From Cephalotrichum gorgonifer (taxonomy: Eukaryota; Ascomycota; Sordariomycetes; Microascales; Microascaceae), in NCBI GenBank assembly GCA_900312665.1, contig ONZQ02000001.1, forward strand, positions 1,144,338-1,208,337: a stretch of DNA of 64,000 nucleotides, written 5' to 3'. Shown piece after piece: positions 44,701 through 57,039 of the stretch. Within the stretch, counting starts at the first letter, position 1. Every line of letters starts with the position of its first letter. Position numbers and translations under genes: made by a program. The notes beneath the pieces were generated by a model. It saw only the letters and a list, made by a program, of their open reading frames with translations. It made no database searches and had not been told where the DNA came from.

Positions 44701-47700
44701 CGACCTCCAGAAGTTGGCTTTGACAGCCCTCCTCAGCTGGAAGCAAGCCGGTGTCAGGCCGTACCGGGAAAATCTAGAGCACCTGCTCGAGGACAATCGA
44801 TTCAGAAACGAATTGATCACCCTGTTCCAAGGAGACGAGGAATACATACGGCCTGAACACCGCGACGAGCTTATGCCCATCTTGCTGCGCCTGCTGTATG
44901 GCAGAACAATTTCGAAACGAGGCGCGAGTAGCCGCCATGGTCTCCACGCCACCAGACTGGCGGTTCTGCGCAATCTCTCGGCCAAGGACATGGGCGGTTT
45001 CCTTGATATTGCTATTGGGGGACTGCGTGGTGTCCAGGTACTCGACAGCTCCGGTCGCGCAAGCTCCAAACTTGACCAGGAGGTCATACCAATCAGGCGC
45101 CAAGTGGGTTTCCTGACCATGATGGCCTCCTTTGTTTCCGAAATGGGCGCGGGTGTACTACCATACATGGAGACTCTACTGAACTCGATTCTCTACTGTT
45201 TAATATTCGCTTGCCGACAGCTCGAAGGAAGCAATGTCGATCAAGTCGAATCCGAAGAAGTCGAAGATCAACCCAACAATACCTCGCTCCTAAGGGTGTC
45301 GAGGACGACGGCAATGAAGTGCCTTATTTCGCTCTTCCGCAATGCACCTGTCTTCGACTGGACCCCGTACACCGACATCATTGTCAAAGAAGTCGTGTCT
45401 CCTCGGATTGAGAAGCTGCCAGTCGAGACTTCGCAGGGTGTTTCTGGAATTATGCAGCTGCTGTCAACATGGTCTACGATGCCGCAGGAGGCAATGCTAC
45501 TCTCGATCGACGACCGCGTAGTCCCTCAGCTTGTCGAATGCCTGGCTGTGGAGAAGGGGAAGCCAGTAGTGAAGGTGTTCGTTCTAGGCATCATTCGCAA
45601 CCTTGTCGGTCTCGCCAAAGCACCCGTCGAGGAGTCTGTCAACAATGAACTCATCAAGGTGGAACTGCTGAGTCCCGTCTTGGACAAGCTTCTGGAGAAT
45701 ATCACAAATCTCCTGGAGACAAAGAGCATCCCGAACGACCTTCTCGAAACTTGTGTAGAGACGATCATCGAACTCGCCCCCATTGTGGAGAGCTCACAGA
45801 GTGTGCAAGGCATCCTCGATCTGTCAACACGATTCCTTGGGCAGCCAGCGCGACGAATCAATCCCAGGACCAAAGGCCGCATCCTACTGGTTGTTGAGCG
45901 TTTCGTGGCCTTGCAGGACCCGATATCAAGCCCCTCTTCCTCTCCGGAACTCCTGATGAAAATCCACGAATCGGTGTCCGCCCTCTTCAGTTATTTCAAA
46001 GATCGGGAAAACAGGGAATCACTCTGCAGAGTGTACATGGTCCTGGCCACGAAAGACCCATCTCTCTTGGAGTCGGCGGGATTCTGCCGAGAACTCAACT
46101 CGTTCCTGGAGGGCCGCATTGATGAGCCAGACTATGACCGGCGTCTGGTTGTTCTCAATGCCATCTCGAAGCCCAGAGATCAGCCACTTACTGCCTGCCA
46201 ATGGCTTCCCCTCTTGCACAATCTCCTGTTCTTCATTCACGTCGACGAAGAATTCCGCATTTTATCGTCAAACTCTGCGGATGCGCTGCGTCAATACATT
46301 GACGATGCCGCTTCTTGTACGGACGCGGAGGTACGAGCTCTCTTCGAGGGCCAGTTGAAGAGTGTCATGATCCCAGCCATCTACAGCGGCGCGAGGGAGG
46401 AATCGGACGCCATACGACGCGAGTATCTTCGCGTGATGGGGCGACTCGTGTCCCGTATGACGGAGTGGGCCCCGGTCTCTGATATGTCAGGATTGTTGGA
46501 CGACGTCGAAGACGACACTGAAGAAGAGGCTGCAGAACCCCAGTTCTTCTTCAATATCCTGAGTCCGGCGTTGTCGAAACAGCTCGAAGCCCTGCGGATC
46601 CTCCAACAAGCCAACAAGAAGCGCGAGATGAGCAGTGTGAACCTAGCAAACTTCTTCATTCCCCTCCTGGAACACTTTGTCCTCAATCGTGAGGAGGGCG
46701 TTGACGATGGTGGACGTGGTGCGCAAGCCTCCCTAGTCATTGCAGAGCTCGCTTCTTCGTTGGACTGGAAGCAGTATCGATCGGTCATGCAGCGGTACCT
46801 GGGTTACATATCCTCGCGGCCAGAGCGCCAAAAGGTGCTCATTCGACTCCTAGGCCAGTTCGTTGACGCGCTTGGGAATGCGCGTGGACCTCTCAAGGAA
46901 GAGACAGAGGACGGCACAGGCGGCGTCGAGGGGGAGGCTGCGGAGGTTGCCATGGAGTTGGACGAGCCTCAAGCGACTGAGGAATACCAAGGAAGACTCA
47001 AAGCAACTCTTCCGATCGGCGAGACGTTAACGTCCGATATCATAAGCAACTATCTGCCGCCACTCCTGAAGCACCTCCACGAGAAGGACGAATCGGAAGT
47101 TAGCTACCGTGTCCCCGTTGGTGTGATCATTGTCAAGCTGCTCAAACTTCTCCCGACCAATGAAATGAGCATGAGGCTCGCATCGGTCCTGAGCGACATC
47201 AGCCAGATTCTCCGAAGTAAGGCAGAGGAAGCTCGGGACATGGCCAGAGATACCCTAGTCAAGATCTCACTTATTCTCGGCCCCGAGTACCTCGGGTTTG
47301 TCCTCAAGGGCCTGAAGGCCGCGCTGGCAAGGGGTTATCAGCTGCATGTGCTGTCCTACACCGTGCACTCGATTCTGCTCACAGTTATCCCGGAGTTTGG
47401 ACCAGGAACTATCGACTATTGCCTGCCAATGATCGTCGGAGTCATCATGGACGACATCTTTGGCGCCACCGGCCAGGAGAAGGACGCTGATGGGTACACT
47501 ACGCAAACGAAGGAGATCAAGAGTAGCAAGAGCCAGGACTCGATGGAACTTATCTCCAAAACAGCCTCCATATCACACTTGGTCGACCTTATCCGACCGA
47601 TCCAGGCTATTCTTCTCCAGAAGGTCGACCTGAAGATGGTCCGGAAGATTGACACTCTGCTCTCTAGAATCACCTCCGGCCTTCTCCACAATCCGTCGGC

Positions 47701-49855
47701 CGACACTCGGGATACCCTGATCTTCTGCTACGAAGTGGTCCAAGAAGTATACAACGCACGGACTGCCGAGGTGCAACCGGCACTCGACCCGAGGACAAGG
47801 CGATATCTGGTCCAGAAGACGGCGAAGAAGGGCTCCGAGCGAGGGATCGTCAACAAGCACACCTATAAGCTCGTCCGGTTTGCCCTTGACATCCTCCGGA
47901 CCGTCCTGAAGAGGCATGATGGGCTTCGCAATGCCACTAACATCACGGGCTTCATCCCAATCATCGGAGATGCCGTCATGGATGGCGAATCTGAGGTCAA
48001 GGTGGCAGCTTTCAGATTCCTCAGTGTCATCGTCAAGGTGCCCTTCCCATCATCAGATATCACCGGGCTTTACAAGGTTGCTGTGAAGGAAGCCACCAAG
48101 AGCATTGCATCCTCAGCAGCCACGACGTCGGAGTTATCGCAGTCAGCCCTCAAGTTTATCTCTGTGGTTCTACGAGACAGGAGAGACGTAGAGGTGAAGG
48201 ATGCAGCGATCGACATGTTGGTTGGGAAGTTGAAGGATGACCTGACTGATCCCCAGTATCGATCTACCACGTTCAACTTCCTACGATGCGTTCTGGGCCG
48301 CAAGGTCGAGACGGCCGCCGTTTACGACATTCTCGACTATGTGGGCACGGTGATGATCACCAACCCCGACAAGGACTCTCGGGATCTTGCCAGGGGAGCA
48401 TTCTTCCAGTTCCTCCGCGACTATCCGCAGAAGAAGGCCCGGTGGACCAAGAAAATGGATTTCATCATCGCCAACCTCAAGTATGACAGAGAAGGTGGGC
48501 GAATCTCCGTCATGGAAGTCATCCACCTCTTGCTACTCAAGTCCGCCGACGACTTCGTTCAGGACATTGCCGCGACTTGCTTCCTCCCTGTCGTTTTCGT
48601 CGCTGCGAATGACGACAGTGAGAAGTGCCGCCTGGCGGCTGGTGAGCTTCTCAAGCAAATCTTTGACAAGGCGGACAAGGAACAGACCCAGAAGTTCCTC
48701 ACTCTCCTCCGCGCGTGGTTGGGCAACGAGGACAACCGTACCGTGTCGATGCTGGCGCTGCAGGTCTTTGGCTTCTACTTTGATGCTAGTGAGCGAGCGT
48801 TGAAGAACGAGAAGGACCTGCGGCTGGTTCTGGAGCATGCCACCGCCCTGCTTCGGCCAAACGACTCGGACGAAGAGACCACCAACACAGCCATCGATAC
48901 GATTCGTACGCTCTCGAATAGGTTCCCAGCCATCATGTCATCGCCCGACCACCAAGACCTATGGACCCTTATCCGACAGTACATGGTCCACAGCGAAAAC
49001 TCGGTTCGACTCAACACTGTCAGACTGATAGCCTCGTATCTTGTCCACTTTGCGGGTAATGACGCGGTCAACGCTGAAGGCTCTGTTCTCAGGGGTACTC
49101 ACGGCGCCGAGTTGAAGAGCGCCGACATTGAGGACATTGTCGGTCTCCTCATCAGAATTCTGAGCACGCCAGTAGTATCGGAGGAACTGGCGACGGAAGC
49201 AGGCCGGATCATCATATTCCTCGCTCCCCATCTGCCAAAGAATGAGGGCGGTGCCTCCACTGATCCCGCTGGGGACGAGGAAGATGCGGAGGACGAGGTG
49301 GAAGAAGCAGAGGAAGGAGAGGAAGCCGAGGTCCCTCATCACAGAAAGAAGGACCTCCACTTCCTCTTCTGGAAGCTCTCATCCATTCTAAGAAAGCAGC
49401 GGGCACCCAAGGCGGAAGCCATCAACACCAAGGTGACTGCGATGGAAGTCATGGAGACCCTCTGTCGCCGCATACCCATCGCAGACTTCCGCGACTCCAT
49501 AAAAGTCATACTCATGCCCCTCTACCATCTCACGGACCAGTCCATCCCGGCACCATCCTCCTTCGACCAGGTCTTCACCACCAAGTACGAGGGCCTCAGG
49601 AACCGGGCGGAGATCCTCATGGACTCGCTGCGCAAGACGATTGGGACGGCGGACTACAGCAAGTACCTCCTCGAGATCCGCGAGGAGGTGAGGAAGAGGA
49701 GGATGGAGAGGTCGGCGAAGAGGAAGATCGAGGCGGTGACACAGCCGGAGAAGTACGGGCGCGACAAGAGGAAGAAGTTCGAGAGGAAGAAGGACAGGAG
49801 GAAGGAGAAGAGCAGTGAGCACAAGGCGGCGAGGCAGGCTTATAAGCGGTGGTAA
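41799..49855 (+). CDS. UTP20: U3 snoRNP component Utp20 (DRIM), giant HEAT-repeat protein
   Basis: Nucleolar component of the small-subunit processome, required for 18S rRNA maturation; a long alpha-solenoid scaffold. Exon 1 (41799-43186) and exon 2 (43243-49855) are joined in phase 2 across a 56-nt intron (GTTAGT donor, GCTAAC branch, TACAG acceptor), giving 2,666 residues, close to the yeast protein of about 2,500. The N-terminus carries the family block HRWESFTTKIAKLHTLDPL. HEAT-like helices continue throughout. An acidic stretch (DEEDAEDEVEEAEEGEEAE) lies near the C-terminus, followed by WKLSSILRKQR. The protein ends in a strongly basic coiled coil (KRKIEAV, RKKFERKKDRRKEKSS), a nucleolar-type tail. 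The ATG at 41799 (MPVASSGRIVK) is chosen because the frame upstream has no ATG. Confidence 0.95.
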
Positions 49856-50401
49856 GGAAGAGGTTGGGGAGGTGTAGTGTATTGTTGAGGCCGAGTAGAT
49901 GGTCTGGGTAAAGAAAAGATTAAGGCGTTTAGATTTGGATTCCTATACATAATTTGTAAATTTCAAGAGTTTCATACCCATTTTGCCATTTTCCTCTGTA
50001 AGTTACTGTTTTCCTAAATGCGAATATGGAATCTATGACATGGAAAGGAGAATCCGAGGTTAACTAATGGAGAGAGCGGCAAACACAAAGCGTCTGAAGG
50101 CAGTCTCTTGGAAAGGTCGTTTCTCAGAACGTCTGACCCAGTCCAATCTCAACGAGTCTCGCCATTCCCATAAACGACTCTCCCCCTATCTAAGTGACCT
50201 TGGCCATTCATGTAAGTGCTTCCACCTGGGTATCTTTGTATTATATTGTACACTGTGTATATATGTAAGAAGCGTTAAGTAGCGATCATCTCCCCGTCTC
50301 TTTCTATTCTGCGATGCCAACAGCCGGGCCGCAGTCTATACAAAAACCAATTCCCACGCCAGATCCCAATGTTATACAGTTGTTACACCCCCTTCTTATC
50401 C
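49856..50401. other. Intergenic between convergent UTP20 and ZIM17
   Basis: About 550 bp with both 3' ends pointing inward. AT-rich near 49940-50040. No feature recognised. Confidence 0.5.
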
Positions 50402-50944
50402 TCACGCGCCGCCCTCCTCCTGCTTGCCGTCCGGCTTTGCCTCGTCCTTCCCTGTCTCATCTGGCCAAAATTCAATATCCCCATCCTCTCCCAATGTCCC
50501 CTTCCTCACGATGCCGCCCTGTTCCCTCACCAGGTCCTCGACGGTGATCTTTCGGTCGCCGAATATACCGAGGTGATCGCTTATGACGTGGCGGTTCTTG
50601 CACTCGGGGCAGGAGACGAGGACGGAGCCGTGGTGGTAGCCCTGCTTCGAAATGATATGCTGCGAGCGGGTGGAGCAGGGGCGGCAGGTAAAGGTCAGGG
50701 AGTAGGAGTCGGGCTTGGTGGGGGGGCGAGGGGCCGGGGTCCCATCAGAGGAAGAGGAGGAATCGGATATCGAGCGTGTGGGTGACTGTGGTGGCTTGGG
50801 GATGTAATGCGCGAGGCGGCTCGTCGATGGTCCCGTGTGGTGGAAGGATGGTGCTATTTGAGGCCGGAGAGGTCTCGTGAGGGTTTGTCGAAAGGGCGAC
50901 GTGGTGCGCAGGAGGCGGAGGGTGGGCGAGAGTCTGGAAGCCAT
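50402..50944 (-). CDS. ZIM17: Mitochondrial DNL-type zinc finger protein Zim17/Hep1
   Basis: Matrix co-chaperone that keeps mitochondrial Hsp70 (Ssc1) soluble and so supports import and Fe-S protein biogenesis. Single exon, 180 residues. The N-terminal ~45 residues are rich in Arg, Ser and Thr with no acidic residue (MASRLSPTLRLLRTTSPFRQ), a typical matrix presequence. A Ser/Pro linker precedes the DNL zinc finger: FTCRPC (Cys87, Cys90), STRSQHIISKQGY, then CPECKNRH (Cys112, Cys115) and SDHLGIF. The canonical DNL appears here as DHL preceded by Ser, as is common in fungi. The acidic C-terminus is poorly conserved. Divergent from the cullin-3 gene. Confidence 0.93.
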   Translation of the reverse strand: MASRLSPTLRLLRTTSPFRQTLTRPLRPQIAPSFHHTGPSTSRLAHYIPKPPQSPTRSISDSSSSSDGTPAPRPPTKPDSYSLTFTCRPCSTRSQHIISKQGYHHGSVLVSCPECKNRHVISDHLGIFGDRKITVEDLVREQGGIVRKGTLGEDGDIEFWPDETGKDEAKPDGKQEEGGA

Positions 50945-51836
50945 GGCTGAGGTCGGTGTTGGTATGCGCTAGGCTATTGGGTGGGTTGGAAGCTTCCAGT
51001 TGTGAGAGTGAAGACCAAAAAAATTAAATGAATGACGATGCGAAAGAAACATGGCAGCAAACAGGATTGATTACCCAGAGTGAGAGAAAGGCATGGGAGC
51101 CAGAGGTGGTCGGCTGACAACACGTGCTATCAGTTGCACAACCAGAATCCTTATCGATAAACCCCACCATTTTTAAGGGTGAAGGAAGGAACGCGGGTCC
51201 CTTCTGACCTGTCAACTGTCGTGAACCTACCTCGGATTGTGCTCCCCTCTGCCCTTGAAAACAAGGTGTTCTAGGGCTACCCTTGTCTAAAACTTTCAAG
51301 CCCAGTATAAGCTATGATCGTCGATCATAATAGATATATACAAACAACGTACACCGAGTAGCTGAAACTCTTGTTGTGCTGTTGAAGCGGCCTTGAACAA
51401 CGCACACAAAGAAAAGCCAGGGACGACACTAGGCGCACCCACGATCCACCCAAGGTTGCGAATAGTTAGTACTATAGTTAGGTATGTCATCAATCACCAA
51501 TTCCTAGCTTCAGAAACTATGATTTGCGCCCACTTTCTCCAGCCACAAGCTTAACCTCCCACCCATTTGCGTAGAGAAACCCTCCGACCCGGTTACACCT
51601 CCACATCCGCGCTACGCCTTGGCGCGCAACCTGTGTCTCCCCGGCCGACGACCCCCGACGACCCCCGACCCCCGGCTCCCCCGATTCCCCCCAACCAACC
51701 TAATCGGATAGGCTACACCTCAAACTCCTGCCTAGCGGCCCGCGAAGTCGACTACGAGTAGCCCTCGACCTAACCTCACATCGTCCGAACCCCGGCCGAT
51801 ACTGCTGGCACTGCGAGCCCTCGCTCCACATTCACG
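50945..51836. other. Divergent promoter region of ZIM17 and cullin-3
   Basis: About 890 bp. The 250 bp before the cullin ATG are very C-rich (runs such as CCCCCGACCCCCGGC). No gene or RNA recognised. Confidence 0.5.
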
Positions 51837-54535
51837 ATGATCTCGGGTCGTGGAGGCGCCGCGAGGGGTAGGATCCGGCCGCCCCGCCGCATGATACGGG
51901 TGAGACTTCCTCCCGTTGCTTTTCGCGACTACGCGAGCCGCTCCTTTCCCGGTCCAGGTCCAGGTCCCGGTCCCGGTATTGATCCCCGAAGCTAACCCAA
52001 GCTCCTCTCCACAGCCATCCCCGGCCCAGCAGGCCGACACGGACGACTTCGAGTCGTGTTGGGTTACGCTTCGCGATGCCATCTCCGACATCCACCAGAA
52101 GAACTGCTCGACGCTGCACTTCGAGCACCTGTACCGGATCGGCTACAAGATCGTCATCAAGAAGAAGGGCCCAGAGCTCTACAGCCGCGTGCAGGACTTT
52201 GAGAAGGCTTGGCTGCGGGACCACGTGGTCGTGAAGCTCTTCGACTTCATCAACGCAAACCTCATCAGCGTCCTCCACACGAAATCTACCTCGTCAAACG
52301 AACGCCAACAGATGGGGACAGCGTTCCTTCGCGCGCTTCGGGACACGTGGATCGACCACAACACATCCATGAACATGGTGGCCGATATATTGATGTACAT
52401 GGATAGGACCTACACACAATTGTCAAAATCCCCGTCAATATTCACCACCACCATCGGCCTCTACCGGGACGACATATTGAAGTGCCGCGTAAACGACGCC
52501 GTCGTCCTCGACACGCTCATTTCCGTCCTCCTGGACCAGATCGAGATGGAGAGGAACGGCGAGATCGTGGACAGGGTACTCCTGAGGAACTGCATCGCCA
52601 TGCTCGACGGCCTCTACGAGACGGACGAGGAGGAGGAGAACGAGAAGCTCTACTTCACCCGCTTCGAACCCGCACTTCTCCTAGCCACCGAGCGCTTCTA
52701 CGGCCTCGAAGCCCAGCGGCTACTCAGCCAGGGCGACTGCCCGGCTTGGATCCACCACACACCCGGCCGGCTCTCGGAGGAAAGCGACCGCTGTCTCATG
52801 GCCATCCACTCCGAGTCGCACGACAAGGTGGTAGCCCTTGTCGAGAATAGACTGATAAAAGATCACCTGGACGAGTTCTTGGCTCTGGATACGGGCCTCA
52901 GGTGGCTGGTCGACAACGGTAAATTCGATGAGCTCTCGGCCTTGTATTCTCTAGTTAGCCGAGTGGATTCCTCGAAGGCCTCCCTCACGCGCGTGCTGCA
53001 GAGCCACGTCGTCGCCCTAGGGCAAGAGATCCAGAAGGTGCTTCAAGCGACCGACTTCTCCGCTCCACCCGCTGTTGACGACAAGGACGGCGACAAGGCC
53101 GAGGGGGCTAAGGCGAAGCCCTCCCAGCTCACGGCATCAGCGCAGCAAACGGCGGCCGCGGTGAAATGGGTGGACGACGTTCTCGGCCTAAAGGACAAGG
53201 TCGACGAGATATGGTCACAGTGCTTCCAGGAGGACCTGATCATCCAGACAGCTCTGACGAAGAGCTTCACCGAGTTCATCAACTCGTTCGACCGCGCATC
53301 GGAATACGTCTCCCTCTTTATCGACGACAGCCTACGGCGAGGCATTCGGGACAAGACGGAGGCTGAAATTGACGTTGTCCTCGAGAAGGCCATCGCGCTG
53401 ATACGGTACATACTAGACAAGGACATGTTCGAGCGGTACTACCAGAGGCATCTTGCCCGCCGCCTCCTGAACTCCAAGTCGGAGAGTCACGACGTTGAGA
53501 AGCAACTGATCGTCCTCATGAAGCAGGAGTTCGGGAACCAGTTTGCCTTCAAGTTTGAAGGCATGTTCAAGGACATGGACACCTCTGCGGATATCACGAC
53601 TAGCTATCGCGATCACATCCGAGAGTCAACGGATGACGCGGGGCGCGTGGACGTCTCGCTCAGCATTCTTACGACAAACCACTGGCCCTCGGAGGTCATG
53701 GGCCGGTCATCACAGCCTGGTAATGGTGGCGCGCCGGCTGTCTGCATATATCCGGAGGAGATCAGCCGTCTGCAGGCAAGCGTGACGGCGTTCTATCTGC
53801 AGAGCCGCAACGGTAGGAAGCTCACGTGGGTGAGCGCCCTCGGATCTGCCGACATCAGATGCGTCTTCCCCCCCGTCCCGGGGAAGTCGGGCGCCCTGGC
53901 GAAGGAGAGGCGGTACGAGGTCAACGTGCCCACCTACGGTATGATCGTCCTCATGCTCTTCAACGACATCGGCGATAACTCGCTCTCGTTTGAGGACGTG
54001 CAGGCGAAGACGAACATCCCGTCGCAGGATCTCGCCCGCACCCTGGCTGCGCTCTCCGTGGCTCCGAAGTGCCGGCTCCTTGTGAAGGAGCCGCCGACCA
54101 AGAACGTCAAGCCGGGCGACGTATTCAGATTCAACAACTCCTTCGCGAGCAAGACGATCAAGATCAAGGCCCCGACGATCACGGCCACGTCAAAGGTTGA
54201 GGGCGTGGAGGAGAGGAAGGCGACTGAGACCAAGGCGGATCAGACGAGGGCACATGTGATGGACGCGGCCATCGTCCGAATCATGAAGTAAGTTCCATCC
54301 ACCCCCAAATTTTTATTTCAAGTTGCGGGTCGTTGGCTAACAGTGGCGATTAACGTGCAGACAACGAAAGCAATCCACGCACTCCCAGCTTATCAGCGAG
54401 GTGCTGTCCCAGCTTGCTGGCCGCTTTAAGCCCGAGATCGCCATGGTGAAGAGGCGGATAGAAGATCTCATTGCGAGGGAGTATCTTGAGCGGGTGGAGG
54501 ACGAGGCGGCGCCGACGTATCGGTATCTTGCGTAG
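51837..54535 (+). CDS. culC: Cullin-3 (CulC-type) ubiquitin ligase scaffold
   Basis: Scaffold of BTB-type cullin-RING ligases: the N-terminus binds BTB adaptors and the C-terminus binds Rbx1. Three exons, 51837-51899, 52015-54287 and 54361-54535 (introns 115 and 73 nt), give 836 residues. Exon 1 encodes an Arg/Gly-rich head (MISGRGGAARGRIRPPRR). Cullin repeats start at CSTLHFEHLYRIGYKIV. The cullin homology domain includes DKDMFERYYQRHLARRLL and YEVNVPTYGMIVLMLFND. The winged-helix end carries the neddylation motif IVRIMKQRK (acceptor Lys779) and closes with YRYLA. Intron 2 falls inside the codon of the neddylated lysine (AA|A), so unspliced RNA loses neddylation and the last helix. Assignment to Cul3 over Cul1/Cul4 rests on the N-terminal block and is likely but not certain. 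Confidence 0.9.
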
Positions 54536-55455
54536 AGGCCCGGCCGCGGCGGGCGGGCGGGCCCTCTTCCTCGTTATATTCCCTTTTTGCTTTGACTTCA
54601 CTGTGGCCCGGTGGTAGCCCCCGTTCTTGATATTTGGGTATGCGAGGCGTTGGGAGGGAGGAGTTTGTTTCTTACCCGGTGCATTGTGTCTGCATCTATG
54701 GTGCGCGGGAGCTAGAGGAGAGGGGAATGAAAATATAGACTCGCTCTTTCTTTAGCTATCAATTCAAGGCTCGGAGGTATAGTCTACGTTGGGTTCGAGC
54801 ATTTCGGCGCGTTGTTGGGTGAGCCTGATCGCAGAAATCAAAAACAGGCGGCGAAGAATGTTCCGGTATTAGTGAGCAACTACGGTAAACCCTAGATGAG
54901 TTCAAACTTGTTTCTATGCTGCCCATGAAAGGTCTCTCGAAATACTTCTAGAAGCACCCCGACCGGACTTAAGAACGCCCCTTCGTGTATCGCTCTCTAG
55001 CCGGGTAATCATTGAGGACGAGGTACAAAGGGGGGGAAGTAGCCTGCGACCTGCGGCCTGTCTATAGGATCAAGTCAAGAGCTATCCGAGCAAAAACAAA
55101 GGGACTCGTTTTCGCCTAGCTCTTCCTTCTTCTAAGGAAACAATACCTCGACACCTAGACTTTAGAAAGGGCCATCTATAAAGATGACAGGGACATATGG
55201 CACTCTTCGTCTCTATGGCATTCTACATCTCATAGTTCAAGCCTTGCGCCGCTGCTCAAACTGAAGACATGGAGACCATACTCCCGTCGAAGAGAAAGAG
55301 GAAGAAGAAAGGAGGCGTAAGGAGACGAGGCTACTTAACTCTCAGCCCCGCTCCACGCCCTCCATGAAAGGATGCCGCCGAGTAGGTCATCTTCTTTCCG
55401 CTCTCTGCCTGCTAACCGAAAGGATACCTGAGAACGGAGTCAAAAGCAAGACGGG
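54536..55455. other. Intergenic; no gene recognised
   Basis: Downstream of cullin-3 and upstream of the Cys-rich unknown protein. Compositionally mixed, no repeats or RNA genes recognised. Confidence 0.5.
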
Positions 55456-57039
55456 ATGTGTCGCTACGGAGTGATAAGATATAGGTGCAACTACCACGAG
55501 GATAGACTCAAGCCCTGCCAGTTCCGCATCCGCTACCCCGCCATATCCTTCTTCCGCCTCCGCTGCCGCCGGCCGCTGATCGACGAGGTGGACGTGCCAA
55601 GCCTCTGTCCGGAGTGCGAGTTGCTTGTCCATGGGGAGATGGGACAGCCCCTGCTGCAGCTACACAAGCCCGACGCTGGTCCTAAATCTCAGAGGGCGGC
55701 TAGGAAGATGATGTCGCTGAGGCGAAATGTGGTGGGGGCTAGGGAGCGACTGCACCGTTGGGTTGCGGCGAAGATGGTTAGCCCCTCGCCTAGTCCCGAG
55801 CCCGAGGGGCCGACCTGGGTGAAGAGGATAAAGGGCGGTAGGCCGGTGATGTGCTGTGTGCCTCCTGGGCCGATACTTTACTCACCGTCTAGTTCCAGTG
55901 CCCAGTCTGTCGCCGGCGTGGATAAGAAATCGTGGAGGAAGAAGATGGCGTGGAGTAGGGCGCTACTACACCCAGAGCGCACGCGTCGGGAGCAGGAGAC
56001 GGAGTGGTGGGCTAATAGGTCGAGTAAATCCCTGGAGATCCCGGGCCAGGGGACGTTCGCGGCGGAGCTACGACACCATCGTGACCCACGAGGCCCCGTA
56101 AGTCCACAGCAGTCGGTGGAGTCGACGGCACCACCCCCCACAATGGTCGGGGGGCCCGGGTGTGCTACGGCCACACTGCAGGAACCCGACCGACAGGGAG
56201 CGCTCAACTTGGGCGCAAACGCCCCTCGGGATGAACACGCTGAGAACGGAAGGAGGGCGGAGCCAAGTGAATTTATCGGCGATACGGTCACGGATGAGCC
56301 AGGGCGCCTTCCCAGCACCATTAACACTTACGACACATCGCCGGCGCCGGCATTGGTACCGGTATCCCGTCGTGTCCACAGGTTGAAGAGGAGGCAGACG
56401 ATGCACCTCCGTCCGATGGCAGGATCTAGGTCCCCGTCGCCTCCGATGGAGAGCTCCGCTAGGCTGGACATAGCCCCAACCGCGATCAACCAACTCCTGA
56501 CGCCGGGCCAGCGCTCCGGGATGTACATACCGCCACTCGATTCACGGACAGGAGAGCTGCGGGATGGTCCGCTGCGGGCTGAGCCTTTGACTGCTTGCTA
56601 CCGGGTCGATGCCCGGCCCAGAATGAGGCAGTACGTCGCCGTCCAACCGGATGATCCCCGCCTCTCATCTCCAAAGCCACCGATTAGCACTTGGCAGAGG
56701 TTAAATCAGGTCACTTCCCTTTCCACGCCGAGGCCATGCGTAGCCGCCCGACCCGACGGTGGCAGCGTCTCGTTTCCTGCTACTTGGGGAGGAAAGGCGC
56801 GAGTTGGCAGGCGACGGATCATAAATTCGGCTGCTGTCTCCCGAGCTGGTGGCATTCCCATCACGCGGCAGTACCTTGCCTTGCAACCCGATGATATGCA
56901 CTTCTCATCTCCTAGTTCTCGGGTCATGGAAAAGACATTTCCCGTAGAGAATCTTACCACTCAGGCCTGGGCATCACTGACTGACAAGTTACCTCCCCCC
57001 TGTCGTGGAAGCTACAGGGCCCAGATCGCTGCTGCTTGA
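55456..57039 (+). CDS. Unknown protein with Cys-rich N-terminus and internal repeat
   Basis: Single uninterrupted frame of 527 residues from a clear ATG. The first 55 residues contain Cys2, 11, 21, 37, 51 and 54 plus His14 (ending SLCPECE), a spacing that could hold one or two zinc ions. Many small fungal proteins begin in this way, but no named domain can be assigned. The rest is low-complexity, rich in Pro, Arg and Ser. Near the C-terminus a motif occurs twice: RQYVAVQPDD...SSP (about 388-403) and RQYLALQPDD...SSP (about 472-487). Codon use is less GC3-biased than in the neighbouring housekeeping genes, so this may be a young or fast-evolving gene. No homologue comes to mind. Confidence 0.65.
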   Translation: MCRYGVIRYRCNYHEDRLKPCQFRIRYPAISFFRLRCRRPLIDEVDVPSLCPECELLVHGEMGQPLLQLHKPDAGPKSQRAARKMMSLRRNVVGARERLHRWVAAKMVSPSPSPEPEGPTWVKRIKGGRPVMCCVPPGPILYSPSSSSAQSVAGVDKKSWRKKMAWSRALLHPERTRREQETEWWANRSSKSLEIPGQGTFAAELRHHRDPRGPVSPQQSVESTAPPPTMVGGPGCATATLQEPDRQGALNLGANAPRDEHAENGRRAEPSEFIGDTVTDEPGRLPSTINTYDTSPAPALVPVSRRVHRLKRRQTMHLRPMAGSRSPSPPMESSARLDIAPTAINQLLTPGQRSGMYIPPLDSRTGELRDGPLRAEPLTACYRVDARPRMRQYVAVQPDDPRLSSPKPPISTWQRLNQVTSLSTPRPCVAARPDGGSVSFPATWGGKARVGRRRIINSAAVSRAGGIPITRQYLALQPDDMHFSSPSSRVMEKTFPVENLTTQAWASLTDKLPPPCRGSYRAQIAAA

